This document shows, piece after piece, positions 48,207 to 56,001 of a stretch of DNA of 64,000 nucleotides. Position 1 is the stretch's first letter. The number at the start of each line of letters is the position of its first letter. Both the position numbers and the translations under genes were made by a program. The stretch lies in NCBI RefSeq assembly GCF_900101545.1, contig NZ_FMZU01000001.1, forward strand, positions 62,001 through 126,000, read 5' to 3'. The notes under the pieces are model-generated. The model saw only the letters and a list, made by a program, of their open reading frames with translations. It was not told the origin of the DNA and searched no databases. The stretch is from Variovorax sp. CF079 (GTDB lineage Bacteria; Pseudomonadota; Gammaproteobacteria; Burkholderiales; Burkholderiaceae_C).

Positions 48207-48656
48207 CTATGCATGCGACGAGTTGAAGGTGCCGCGCTCCAGGATGCCTGTGCGCGCCAAGGGCACACGAGTGCAAAAGTCCAGCGGGAAGACATGCTGA
48301 CGGCCGAGCCCAAGCCGCTTCAGGCTGCGCCGGATTTCGGATGGCGAATCATTCTTCGAAAACAGGACGCGACCTCCCGTGGTTAGAAGCGCAACCGCCG
48401 CTATGTCGAGGCCGGCATGTGTGTCGCAGAACACCACGCCAGGATAGACACGCCCGTTGGCCAGCTTGAGGACAGCGGCCACACTGAGTGAGAAGCCGTC
48501 GGCCGGCACTTCGGAGGTTGGCACGGGCTTCACCCAGGTTTCGTCCTGTTCTTCGACTTCCTCTTCGTCCATGGCGAACTCCCACACGGGGAACGCCTCG
48601 AGGTCCGAGGCCGTGAGTTCGTCGACCGGCTTGCGTGTGGCGATGGTGGCTTGCAT
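48207..48656 (-). CDS. Hypothetical protein, possible immunity-type
   Basis: 149 aa soluble protein. N-terminal RKPVDELTASDLEAFPVWEFAMDEEEVEEQDETWVKPV is a pattern I have seen in many unassigned proteins next to toxin or immunity genes, followed by a beta-rich core. No catalytic motif. It lies downstream of a DUF4272 gene on the same strand with 26 bases between. The immunity idea is inference only. Confidence 0.6.
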   Translation of the reverse strand: MQATIATRKPVDELTASDLEAFPVWEFAMDEEEVEEQDETWVKPVPTSEVPADGFSLSVAAVLKLANGRVYPGVVFCDTHAGLDIAAVALLTTGGRVLFSKNDSPSEIRRSLKRLGLGRQHVFPLDFCTRVPLARTGILERGTFNSSHA

Positions 48657-48682
48657 GCGTTGCGTTCCAAGGGAGAGGTCTG

Positions 48683-49276
48683 TCAGGTGTCAGTTGTGAT
48701 CTCATTCCAGGACTGAGCTTCGTACCCGACGAGCCAATTGATCGCGTGGTGACGTTCCTGTACGACCTCGATGTCCACCGCCGGCTCACTTGCACGGTGG
48801 CTTGGCTCTTTCGTCCTCTGCCTTGCGAGTGCGTGGAGCGTTTGAAGGTCGACCGCTGCGTCGAACAGTTCGTCCTCCGATCGAAGGCGAGCGGATTCGC
48901 GAAACACGGCAAGCGACTGATCTCCGTACGGCGGCAGCAGTTCTTCCAGCGTTCCGAGGCGGCACTGCTCCGCAGGAGAGGGTATCTCCTCAATCTTGCG
49001 GAGAGCCCACAGGAGAACGAGGAGCCGCTCGCTTTGCCACGACATGTTGGCAACTTGCTTGGCGTTGCGGGCATCCATTCCAAGAAAGGAACGCTCTTCC
49101 GGCGTGAGCGCCGTTTCGAGATTCGACTCTTGCAACCATGCAACAAGCTCGGCTGCTGGTGCTCCAAAGCTCGCGGCTACGGCAGCACCCAAGGCAAGTG
49201 TGCGGTCCAGCACCTCGCCAAGCGAGCGCGGTACGTCGCCTTCTTCACCCCCGATCTCAATCGACCGCTGTGTCAT
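48683..49276 (-). CDS. DUF4272 family protein
   Basis: 197 aa. RTLALGAAVAASFGAPAAELVAWLQE, LTPEERSFL, WQSERLLVLLWAL and the C-terminal VVQERHHAINWLVG...EITTDT match DUF4272. The family is soluble and without known function, and often sits beside toxin/immunity genes. The start at 49276 overlaps the stop of the membrane protein gene (ATGA). Confidence 0.75.
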   Translation of the reverse strand: MTQRSIEIGGEEGDVPRSLGEVLDRTLALGAAVAASFGAPAAELVAWLQESNLETALTPEERSFLGMDARNAKQVANMSWQSERLLVLLWALRKIEEIPSPAEQCRLGTLEELLPPYGDQSLAVFRESARLRSEDELFDAAVDLQTLHALARQRTKEPSHRASEPAVDIEVVQERHHAINWLVGYEAQSWNEITTDT

Positions 49277-49722
49277 GACGCCAAAGGGCCAAACCGCCGA
49301 GCGACCAGTACGACGAAGAGAAGGACCCAGATCGCCGACCCCATGACGGCGGCCAGCCAGTCCTTCCATCCGATGGAGCCTGGGTACATGCGACCGAGAA
49401 CAATGGGACTCGATGCGGCTTCATAGAGCGACCAACCTCCTATGGCAACGAAGATGGCCAGGCCCCACGTGCTGCCGCTTGAGGCTGAGTTGTAGGCAAA
49501 TGCCGCGACGGCTGTGACGGCAACGAACCAAACCACGCTGATCCACAGGAACCCCTTTGCCATTTCGCTCTTCTCTTCCCCTTGCACCGATGGCTCGACC
49601 TTCTCCACGGCCAAGAGTAGGGCGGGCAGGGGTTTGCCTCCTAGCAGCGAAGCCGCAAGCAGCACGGCGCGAACGCCAGACCAAATGAGAAAGATATACA
49701 GCGCCAGACTTGTTGATGGCAT
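49273..49722 (-). CDS. Hypothetical membrane protein
   Basis: 149 aa with four hydrophobic segments: LALYIFLIWSGVRAVLLAAS, GFLWISVVWFVAVTAVAAFAY, TWGLAIFVAIGGWSLYEAA and WLAAVMGSAIWVLLFVVLVA. No family recognised. Its stop overlaps the DUF4272 start, so the pair is coupled and may function together at the membrane. Confidence 0.6.
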   Translation of the reverse strand: MPSTSLALYIFLIWSGVRAVLLAASLLGGKPLPALLLAVEKVEPSVQGEEKSEMAKGFLWISVVWFVAVTAVAAFAYNSASSGSTWGLAIFVAIGGWSLYEAASSPIVLGRMYPGSIGWKDWLAAVMGSAIWVLLFVVLVARRFGPLAS

Positions 49723-49785
49723 GCGAGAAACCCAATGTTTGACATGCGCGGCTGGCCGAGCATAGGCGACGTTCAGGATTCGACC

Positions 49786-50403
49786 TCAGGCTCGCGCCCA
49801 CAATGAACTACCCAGCGGAGAGCACAAAGCCACGAAGCCAAGCGCATTGAGAACGACCGTTGCCCAGAATACGCTGCGGAACTCAGCCTTGGTGGACTTG
49901 TGACGCAAGAGCTGTTGCGCGAAGAGCGCGCCTGGCCATCCGCCAGCAAGGGCCAGAACGTGAAGAGTGCTTTCCGACGTGCGCCAAGCTTGGCGGCGTG
50001 CAGCCGACTTGTCGACTGCGTATGCCAGGAACGTCAGCGCACTGCCCACGACGTAGACAGCGGCAAACCAGAGAGGCGGTCTCCAGAGCAAACTGACTGC
50101 GACGAACAGGATCAAGAAGACAGGAATGGCGAACAGCGAGGCGGTTCCCCACTGTGCCGGAGATTCGCCACGCGCATTGGGGCGCCTGCGGACGGGCTGC
50201 ACGGGCGCAACGTTCTTTGCACGCTTCTTGCCCTGAGGCCCGAGTTCAATCTCGAACGAGAGCACCTGATTGATCTGCGGCCGGCCAGTTCGGGCCTTGA
50301 ACGCCTTGACGTGAACGAAGATCTCTTGTCCGCCTTGACTGGACTCGATGAATCCGAAGCCGCGTTCGTCGTTCCATGTCTTGAGAGTTCCTTCAAAGCG
50401 CAT
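49786..50403 (-). CDS. Cold-shock domain fused to DUF1294 membrane domain
   Basis: 205 aa. Residues 1-65 are a cold-shock nucleic-acid-binding fold (GTLKTWNDERGFGFIESSQGG, EIFVHVKAF), then a basic linker, then three or four membrane helices of DUF1294 (YAVDKSAARRQAWRTSESTLH, LALAGGWPGALFAQQLLRHKS). This known fusion would hold an RNA/DNA-binding head at the membrane. Function unknown. The 283 bases to its right contain no gene or promoter I can name. Confidence 0.88.
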   Translation of the reverse strand: MRFEGTLKTWNDERGFGFIESSQGGQEIFVHVKAFKARTGRPQINQVLSFEIELGPQGKKRAKNVAPVQPVRRRPNARGESPAQWGTASLFAIPVFLILFVAVSLLWRPPLWFAAVYVVGSALTFLAYAVDKSAARRQAWRTSESTLHVLALAGGWPGALFAQQLLRHKSTKAEFRSVFWATVVLNALGFVALCSPLGSSLWARA

Positions 50404-50686
50404 GTCGGGAGTCGTGATGAGGGGCTAGCGCTTGGCGTGAGGAGCGGGCGACGTGGAAGTACTCGTGCGAGACGGGCGGGATGACAGGATAACTTGGCGT
50501 CCGGCTCGAAGAGATCCTCGAATCAGTAGTTAAGTTCTACCTTTGTGCGGCCGAGCATTTTTCGGTCGCGGCTGCGCGAATCCTCTGTTGCCAAAAATTG
50601 ACGAGTTGCCCGAGTTTCCCGTGCAGAAGACGTGCGCATCAGCGCTGCTCGCCCCACACTTGAGCCTGTCGCAAAAAGAGGCTGCC

Positions 50687-51148
50687 ATGGAAAATCTGGA
50701 TCTGGAAACGATCGAGAAAGCAAGGATCGCCATCGAAGAGGTGATTGCGGGTCGAAGTCTTGGGGTGCAGGCCGTGCCCTACTTTGCTCCCACCGATCTG
50801 GGCGTCCTCCCTTCATCCCAGCAGGAGGCGGAACTTCGGCTCAAGGAAGAGAACGATTACGGCAATCGCGTACGTGCCGGCATCCACATGAGCCTGAGTG
50901 CCGCAGAGGCCGCGCTGCGGGTTGCCGAGACCTTGCTGAGGGACGCCGCCTACTTCACGCTGAGCGAGCGCAAGCAGGAGCTCGCCAAGTGCGCGAACCG
51001 CGCGCGAAGGGCAAGCGCCTCCGCATCGCATGCGGCGGCCGTTCTTGCCGGGGAAGAAGCACCGAAGACCGATGCGATGATGGAGATCAAACGGCTCGGG
51101 TCCGCCATGTTTCAGCGTTTCGGCCAGGTCCCCGAAGACAAGCCCTAG
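50687..51148 (+). CDS. Hypothetical protein
   Basis: 153 aa, almost all helical, with Ala-rich stretches (SLSAAEAALRVAETLLRDAAYF, ASASASHAAAVLAGEE). No signal peptide or membrane helix. AGAGG lies seven bases before the ATG. Possibly a coiled-coil or structural protein; no family recognised. First gene of the rightward group that includes the CHAP hydrolase. Confidence 0.5.
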   Translation: MENLDLETIEKARIAIEEVIAGRSLGVQAVPYFAPTDLGVLPSSQQEAELRLKEENDYGNRVRAGIHMSLSAAEAALRVAETLLRDAAYFTLSERKQELAKCANRARRASASASHAAAVLAGEEAPKTDAMMEIKRLGSAMFQRFGQVPEDKP

Positions 51149-51178
51149 GCCGCCGGCAATACCGAGGGATTGAGCGCT

Positions 51179-51315
51179 TCTTTCAACCTTCCTTCGGCGA
51201 ACTGGTTGATGCGGTCGAAGGCGATGCCGAAATAGCGCCCGAGCTGAGCGCGCCGCTGCTGGCGCTCGGCGAGCAGATCGGTGCGGCATTCCGGGATACG
51301 CCGTTTGCCAGATGA
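51179..51315 (+). other. Short open stretch, possible gene remnant
   Basis: Between two rightward genes. One frame reads FFQPSFGELVDAVEGDAEIA through to DTPFAR and a stop, with composition like real coding sequence but no start of its own. Could be the end of a decayed or frameshifted gene. The remainder of the 218-base gap shows only AAGGAGAAG, the ribosome site of the next gene. Confidence 0.25.
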
Positions 51316-51366
51316 ATTTCCGTGAGGGCAAACCTAAGCTGAGTCCGCACCAGCAAGGAGAAGCCC

Positions 51367-52155
51367 ATGGAATATCCCGGACGCGTCGTCAAGCTCGGGG
51401 AGGCGGATGCCTCGGTCGTCCAGGCCGTGCGCGGCCAGCTCAATCGAATGATGGCGGGCGAAAGCAATCTCGATCCGCAGGGCACCGCATTCGACGCCGA
51501 CATGAAGCGCGTGGTCAAGCTCTTCCAGGCCCGCCATGTCGATCCGGCAGGCCGTCCGTTGAAGCAGGACGGCGAGATCGGCTCGCTGACCTGGGGCGCC
51601 CTGTTCGGCCTGGACACCATCGCATCCGACAACGTTGCGGGCAGTGATCTGCTGGCGCAAGTGCTGGCGGTTGCGGCAGGCGAAGAGGCGAAGGAAGTGC
51701 GCGAGATCCCGATGAACTCGAATCGCGGCCCCGACGTCGAAAAGTACCTCGCGCGGACAGGGGCGTCACCCGGCTTGCCGTGGTGCTGCGCCTTCGTCTA
51801 CTACTGCTTCGACGAGGCGTCGAAGAAGCTGGGCCGGCCGAAGAATCCCATGGTGCGCACCGCCGGTTGTCTCGATCACTGGAACAAGGCGCCTTCCAGA
51901 GGCGCGGCACGCATCCGCGCGGCCGAGGCCACGGACGACCCCACGTTGGTGAAGCCCGGAATGATCTTCATCATGGACCACGGAAAGGGCCGCGGCCACA
52001 CCGGCCTGGTCGATGCGGTCGAAGCCGGCATGCTGAGCACCATCGAGGGCAATACCGATGCGAGCAAGACGCGCGAAGGCGGCGGCGTCTACCGGCTGAC
52101 CCGCAAGGTAGGGGAGATCAACAAGGGCTTCATCGACTACACGCTGGTCGGCTGA
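51367..52155 (+). CDS. Peptidoglycan-binding and CHAP-domain hydrolase, no signal peptide
   Basis: 262 aa. Residues 15-80 resemble a PG_binding_1 domain (VKLFQARHVDPAGRPLKQDG, IGSLTWGALFG). The C-terminal half is a CHAP amidase/endopeptidase: catalytic Cys in LPWCCAFVYYCF, His in GRGHTGLVD and the polar residue in IEGNTD. No export signal, so it must be released by phage-like lysis or a dedicated secretion machine, or act differently. AAGGAG precedes the ATG. Confidence 0.8.
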   Translation: MEYPGRVVKLGEADASVVQAVRGQLNRMMAGESNLDPQGTAFDADMKRVVKLFQARHVDPAGRPLKQDGEIGSLTWGALFGLDTIASDNVAGSDLLAQVLAVAAGEEAKEVREIPMNSNRGPDVEKYLARTGASPGLPWCCAFVYYCFDEASKKLGRPKNPMVRTAGCLDHWNKAPSRGAARIRAAEATDDPTLVKPGMIFIMDHGKGRGHTGLVDAVEAGMLSTIEGNTDASKTREGGGVYRLTRKVGEINKGFIDYTLVG

Positions 52156-52318
52156 GAGGAGGCCGTTGTCGCATGTTTGCTAGCCATTCGGCGCCCATCG
52201 AATGGTGGATGCTCGCGCCGATTGTCGTGCGTAGGATTTCTCGATCGCCTTTGCCATCAGTGGCCGGTCGAAGAAGAGCACTGTGTGCTTATGTCCACCA
52301 AAGAAGAGTGAGGATGTC

Positions 52319-53953
52319 ATGGTCAAGCCCAGCGCAACGGGGAATTCGTCTGCCCAAGGGATCAAGATCGCCATCAAGTCCTTCGGGCCCACCAGCGAAG
52401 AACTGGCGTCGATCGGCGAGCGCTTGTCGCTCAATCCCGCGCTGCTCGACTACGTCGGGCATTCCAGGGCACGGCTCCTGTACGTCGAGGCGCTGGAGGA
52501 AGCCGAGCCGGCCAAAGGCGGCAGGCCCAAACCGCCGAGCGCGTTCCGTGCCACCCTGTATGACGACAAACGTCATCGCACAATCTTGGCCGAAGGGCTG
52601 CTCAGCGCGCCGCGCAAACTGTCGCTGACCGAATCGGCCCTTCCCCCGCCGCCGTCGGATGCCGAATTCGCCGCTGCCGTCAAGATCGTGCGCCGTGATG
52701 CAGCCTTGGGTGCTGCTCTCGCTGGCGGCCAGTCAGAGCCATACCAGCCGATCCCGGCTCTTTCGCTGACCGAGTTGCCCGACGGAAGCATCGAACGCCG
52801 TATCGCCGTCGGCTTGCTCCCCCGGGGCCCCAACGCGGAGCACGAGATCGTCGCTGTCGATCTAGCGGCGCGCGCAGTGACTCGATTCGAGGGGCGTGCG
52901 CCTGGCAACGCGCGTCCTCACGGAGGCGGGTTGTGCGGCGTGCCGCATGATGCCAATCAGGCCACGGCCGCCAAGGGCACGGCCGGCCAAGTCTGGGTGA
53001 CAGTGACTCAAGGCAGCCAGACCCTGTGGCGCTTCCTCGCCGTACGCCCGGCCGCGTCAAGTGGCACTAACGGCTCGGGCATCGAACTGCGCTTCGTCGA
53101 CTACAAGGGCAAGCGCGTTCTGTACCGAGCCCATGTGCCGATCCTGAACGTCAAGTACGACGCGGACGCCTGTGGTCCCTATCGCGACTGGCAATACCAG
53201 GAAGGAATGATCCAGGCACAAGGCATCGACGTGGCGCCGGGCTTCCGTCTCTGTTCGGCGCCCGCCTCGACCATCATGGACACGGCCTCTGACACCGGGA
53301 ATTTTCTCGGGGTCGGCATCTACGTGCGCGGCAACGAGGTGGTCCTCGTGAGTGAAATGGAAGCGGGCTGGTACCGCTACGTCAGTGAGTGGCGCCTTGG
53401 CACCAACGGCACCATTCGACCGCGCTTTGGTTTTGCCGCCGTCGAGAGCCAGTGCGTGTGCAACGTGCACCATCACCATGTCTACTGGCGCCTGGACTTC
53501 GATATTCGGACCGCGGGCAACAATCGAGTGCGAGAGTTCAATGATCCGCCCTTGGTCGGATCGAGCAAGTGGCACACCAAGTCATTCGAGATCCGCAGGG
53601 CGCGCGACTTTGCGCGCAAGCGCAAGTGGCGCGTGGAGAACACCGTCAGCCGGGAGGGCTACGAAATCATCCCGAACGCGAGCGACGGGGTCGCCGGCGC
53701 CGAGCCAGATGCGCCCTTTGGTCGCGGAGACGTCTGGATACTGCGCTACCGGGGTAGCGAGATCGATGACGGTTCCGTCGCGATTGGCCCGCCGTACGAG
53801 GCCGACATCGATCGATGGGTCAATGGCGAGGCCATATCGAACCACGATGTCGTGGTCTGGTATGGCGCGCATTTCACGCATGACGTGGACCATGCCGGCC
53901 CGGCCCACCCTGATCACATCGTTGGGCCCGACCTGAAGCCAGTCAACTGGTAG
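52319..53953 (+). CDS. Copper-amine-oxidase-like protein with altered cofactor site
   Basis: 544 aa. The last 300 residues follow the copper amine oxidase catalytic domain: GKRVLYRAHVPILNVKYDAD, then HHHHVYWRLDFDI (His 384-387, copper ligand region) and AHFTHDVDHAGPAHPDHIVG with a late His near 518-521. The tyrosine that becomes topaquinone normally sits in N-Y-[DE]-Y; here the aligned stretch is W351-Y352-R353-Y354. The N-terminal domains are short. No signal peptide. 163 bases after the CHAP gene. Confidence 0.7.
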   Translation: MVKPSATGNSSAQGIKIAIKSFGPTSEELASIGERLSLNPALLDYVGHSRARLLYVEALEEAEPAKGGRPKPPSAFRATLYDDKRHRTILAEGLLSAPRKLSLTESALPPPPSDAEFAAAVKIVRRDAALGAALAGGQSEPYQPIPALSLTELPDGSIERRIAVGLLPRGPNAEHEIVAVDLAARAVTRFEGRAPGNARPHGGGLCGVPHDANQATAAKGTAGQVWVTVTQGSQTLWRFLAVRPAASSGTNGSGIELRFVDYKGKRVLYRAHVPILNVKYDADACGPYRDWQYQEGMIQAQGIDVAPGFRLCSAPASTIMDTASDTGNFLGVGIYVRGNEVVLVSEMEAGWYRYVSEWRLGTNGTIRPRFGFAAVESQCVCNVHHHHVYWRLDFDIRTAGNNRVREFNDPPLVGSSKWHTKSFEIRRARDFARKRKWRVENTVSREGYEIIPNASDGVAGAEPDAPFGRGDVWILRYRGSEIDDGSVAIGPPYEADIDRWVNGEAISNHDVVVWYGAHFTHDVDHAGPAHPDHIVGPDLKPVNW

Positions 53954-53979
53954 TTGCGGCAGATACTCCTCTCAACGCA

Positions 53980-54384
53980 CTAGCCCTGCAGCGCAGCGAT
54001 CAATGGGCAAGACACCCTGCCGCGACTCGCGCAGCAGTCGTCCACCAACGTGGCCAGGACCGACTCGATGCGATGCAGGTCCGCCAGCTTGGCACGTACG
54101 TCGGCGAGTTTTTGCTCCGCGAGTTGGCGCGCCTCGTCGCAATGCGCGCCATCGTCCAGGGTGAGCAAACCGGCAACCTCGTCGAGGCTGAAGCCCAGGC
54201 GCTGGGCAGACTTGACGAATCGGACCCGCGCCACATCGGCCTTGCCGTAGCGCCGGATGCTGCCGTATGGCTTCTCTGGTTCCGGCAGCAGTCCCTTGCG
54301 CTGGTAGAACCGGATGGTCTCCACATTGACGCCGGCCCTCTCAGCAAAGGCGCCGATGCTCAGGGTGTCGATTGCCTGTTCCAT
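53980..54384 (-). CDS. merR: Mercury-responsive regulator MerR
   Basis: 134 aa. Helix-turn-helix at the N-terminus ([23 protein letters not shown]), dimer helix, and the three Hg(II) ligands C82, C117 and C126 at the same positions as in the Tn21/Tn501 protein ([20 protein letters not shown]). It represses and activates the divergent promoter next to it. Confidence 0.9.
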   Translation of the reverse strand: MEQAIDTLSIGAFAERAGVNVETIRFYQRKGLLPEPEKPYGSIRRYGKADVARVRFVKSAQRLGFSLDEVAGLLTLDDGAHCDEARQLAEQKLADVRAKLADLHRIESVLATLVDDCCASRGRVSCPLIAALQG

Positions 54385-54389
54385 ACCGG

Positions 54390-54420
54390 TTGACTCCGTA
54401 CTTGAGTACGGGAGTATTGT
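54390..54420 (+). promoter_or_regulatory. mer operator/promoter
   Basis: -35 TTGACT (54390-54395), -10 TATTGT (54415-54420), spacer 19 bases. The spacer is filled by the dyad CTCCGTAC-TTGA-GTACGGGAG (one base off perfect), very like the classical MerR operator. The long spacer is what MerR untwists to activate. Confidence 0.85.
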
Positions 54421-54450
54421 GGGCTCATCGAAGAGACAAGGACCCGATCA

Positions 54451-54873
54451 ATGGAATGGATCACGCGTGTGGCCGACAAGGCCGGTGCCTTGGGCAGCGT
54501 TGTCTCTGCAGCGTCGTGCCCGGCCTGCTTTCCGGCCCTGGCGGGCCTCGGCGCCGCCGCAGGCCTGGGCATCTTCAGCGCGTACGAGGGCCTGTTCCTC
54601 AACACGCTGCTTCCACTGTTCGCGGCCGTCGCCCTGGTCGCCAACGCCGTCGGCTGGTTCAGCCATCGTCAGTGGCATCGCAGCCTGCTGGGCATGATCG
54701 GCCCGGCGATCGTGCTCGCGGCCATGCTGCTGTTCTTCGGCCAGTGGTGGACCGCCAGGCTGCTGTACACGGGGCTGGCCTTCATGGTCGGCGTCTCGCT
54801 GTGGGATCTTTTGTCGCCCGCGAACAAGCACTGCAGCACAGATGGCTGCGGGACCGGGCAGGCGCGCCCATGA
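54451..54873 (+). CDS. merC: Mercury transporter MerC
   Basis: 140 aa inner-membrane protein with four hydrophobic segments. The metal-binding cysteine pair is C23 and C26 in SCPACFPAL in the first helix, and two more Cys lie near the end (HCSTDGC). It is the first gene behind the MerR promoter. No merT, merP or merA follows. Confidence 0.9.
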   Translation: MEWITRVADKAGALGSVVSAASCPACFPALAGLGAAAGLGIFSAYEGLFLNTLLPLFAAVALVANAVGWFSHRQWHRSLLGMIGPAIVLAAMLLFFGQWWTARLLYTGLAFMVGVSLWDLLSPANKHCSTDGCGTGQARP

Positions 54874-55145
54874 CGGGAGGACAGAACTCGCGCAGCGCCT
54901 TGGTTCTCGACTCGGTGCTGACATGCCCGCACTGCGGCCACGCGAAACGCGAGGACATGCCCGTCGACGCCTGCCAGTTCTTCTATGAATGCGAGAACTG
55001 CAAGACCCTGCTGCGACCGCAGCCCGGCGATTGCTGCGTGTTCTGCTCATTCGGCTCGGTGAAGTGCCCGCCGGTCCAGGCGCGGAGGCAATGTTGCGGG
55101 GAGGGCCTGCGCGCCATCCCCGCAGATCGTGCCCAGATTACTTGA
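54870..55145 (+). CDS. GDCCVxC-motif small cysteine-rich protein
   Basis: 91 aa with 12 or so cysteines: CPHCGHAKREDMP, ECENCK and GDCCVFCSFGSVKCPPVQ. The GDCC motif is known from small proteins found next to mer and similar metal genes; function not established. Starts in the merC stop (ATGA). Possibly a metal buffer or chaperone feeding MerC. Confidence 0.8.
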   Translation: MTGGQNSRSALVLDSVLTCPHCGHAKREDMPVDACQFFYECENCKTLLRPQPGDCCVFCSFGSVKCPPVQARRQCCGEGLRAIPADRAQIT

Positions 55146-55186
55146 CCGCCGCCACGACGTAGCCATTGGATGGAGGGGTTTGTGCA

Positions 55187-55648
55187 TCACAGCCACCGGC
55201 GAACCCTTTCCTTGTATGCGGCGTACTCTGGACCAAACAGCGAGGACAACGCGCGCTCCTCAGGCTTGATCTGGAACTCGTTGATGTAGAGCACGAACAC
55301 GGGCACAAAGAGCAAGGTCCACACGTTTGACAAGTACACGGCCCACGCAAGCAGGTAGAGCAGAAGGCTCAGGTACATGGGATTGCGTGTGAAGCGAAAG
55401 GCACCGTTGGTGACCAGAGACGATGTAGCCATAGGCTTGATTGGATTCATCGTGGTTCTTGCTCGCCAGAAGGAGACCATGCCCGAGACGCCGAAAACCA
55501 GGCCAACTGAAGCAAGAACAAGGGCAACCGATACGCGAGGGCCAGACGGCACTTCAAGCGGCGCGACCAGTGAGGACACGAGCCACATGAGGACGCCGAA
55601 AAGCAGCGCCACTGCAGGAGGCGGGACCTTCAGCTCAAGCGAGTTCAT
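55187..55648 (-). CDS. Isoprenylcysteine methyltransferase-type membrane protein
   Basis: 153 aa with four hydrophobic segments. LVTNGAFRFTRNPMYLSLLL and EERALSSLFGPEYAAYKERVRRW are the ICMT/phospholipid methyltransferase signatures that bind SAM. Substrate unknown in bacteria. Overlaps the next leftward gene by 14 bases; converges on the mer genes. Confidence 0.85.
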   Translation of the reverse strand: MNSLELKVPPPAVALLFGVLMWLVSSLVAPLEVPSGPRVSVALVLASVGLVFGVSGMVSFWRARTTMNPIKPMATSSLVTNGAFRFTRNPMYLSLLLYLLAWAVYLSNVWTLLFVPVFVLYINEFQIKPEERALSSLFGPEYAAYKERVRRWL

Positions 55649-55925
55649 GGGGCTGCAACAACGCACGCTGCTCGTGCTCTTTACGCACTCCGTACTGGGT
55701 CCTGCCCCGCGGCTTGTAAACCGACAGCACGGCGGGCACGAGCAACACCAGCAGGCCGCCGGCGGCGATCAACTCCATCGCGAGATAGGCGGCGCGCGCC
55801 ATTTGAGCGTTTTGACTGGTCACACCGGCAATGGCGAGAGCCAGGAAGCTGGCGATCGCGCCGAGCAAGCCGACCGAGGAGACGACATGTACGATGAGCG
55901 CGAACTTGCGGAGGCGGGGTGTCAT
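55635..55925 (-). pseudogene. Membrane protein gene with internal deletion
   Basis: 96 aa. The N-terminus TPRLRKFALIVHVVSSVGLLGAI...QMARAAYLAMEL and the C-terminus LLVLLVPAVLSVYKPRGRTQYG belong, from memory, to one family of about 160-170 aa with four membrane helices. Here the central 65-70 residues are missing and the two ends are joined in frame. A real shortened protein cannot be excluded. Confidence 0.55.
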
Positions 55926-56001
55926 GTCGTCACGTATATTGGGGTGATGCCGAAGCTGTGGAACGAGACGATCGAAGCGCACCGTCGCGACCCGCGCGGC
56001 C

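Noticed and set aside
48079..48276. 65-codon leftward frame containing GVDGTRTRDPRRDRPVF
   Set aside because: This is the well-known false protein read from the antisense of a tRNA; it covers tRNA-Asp and its terminator.
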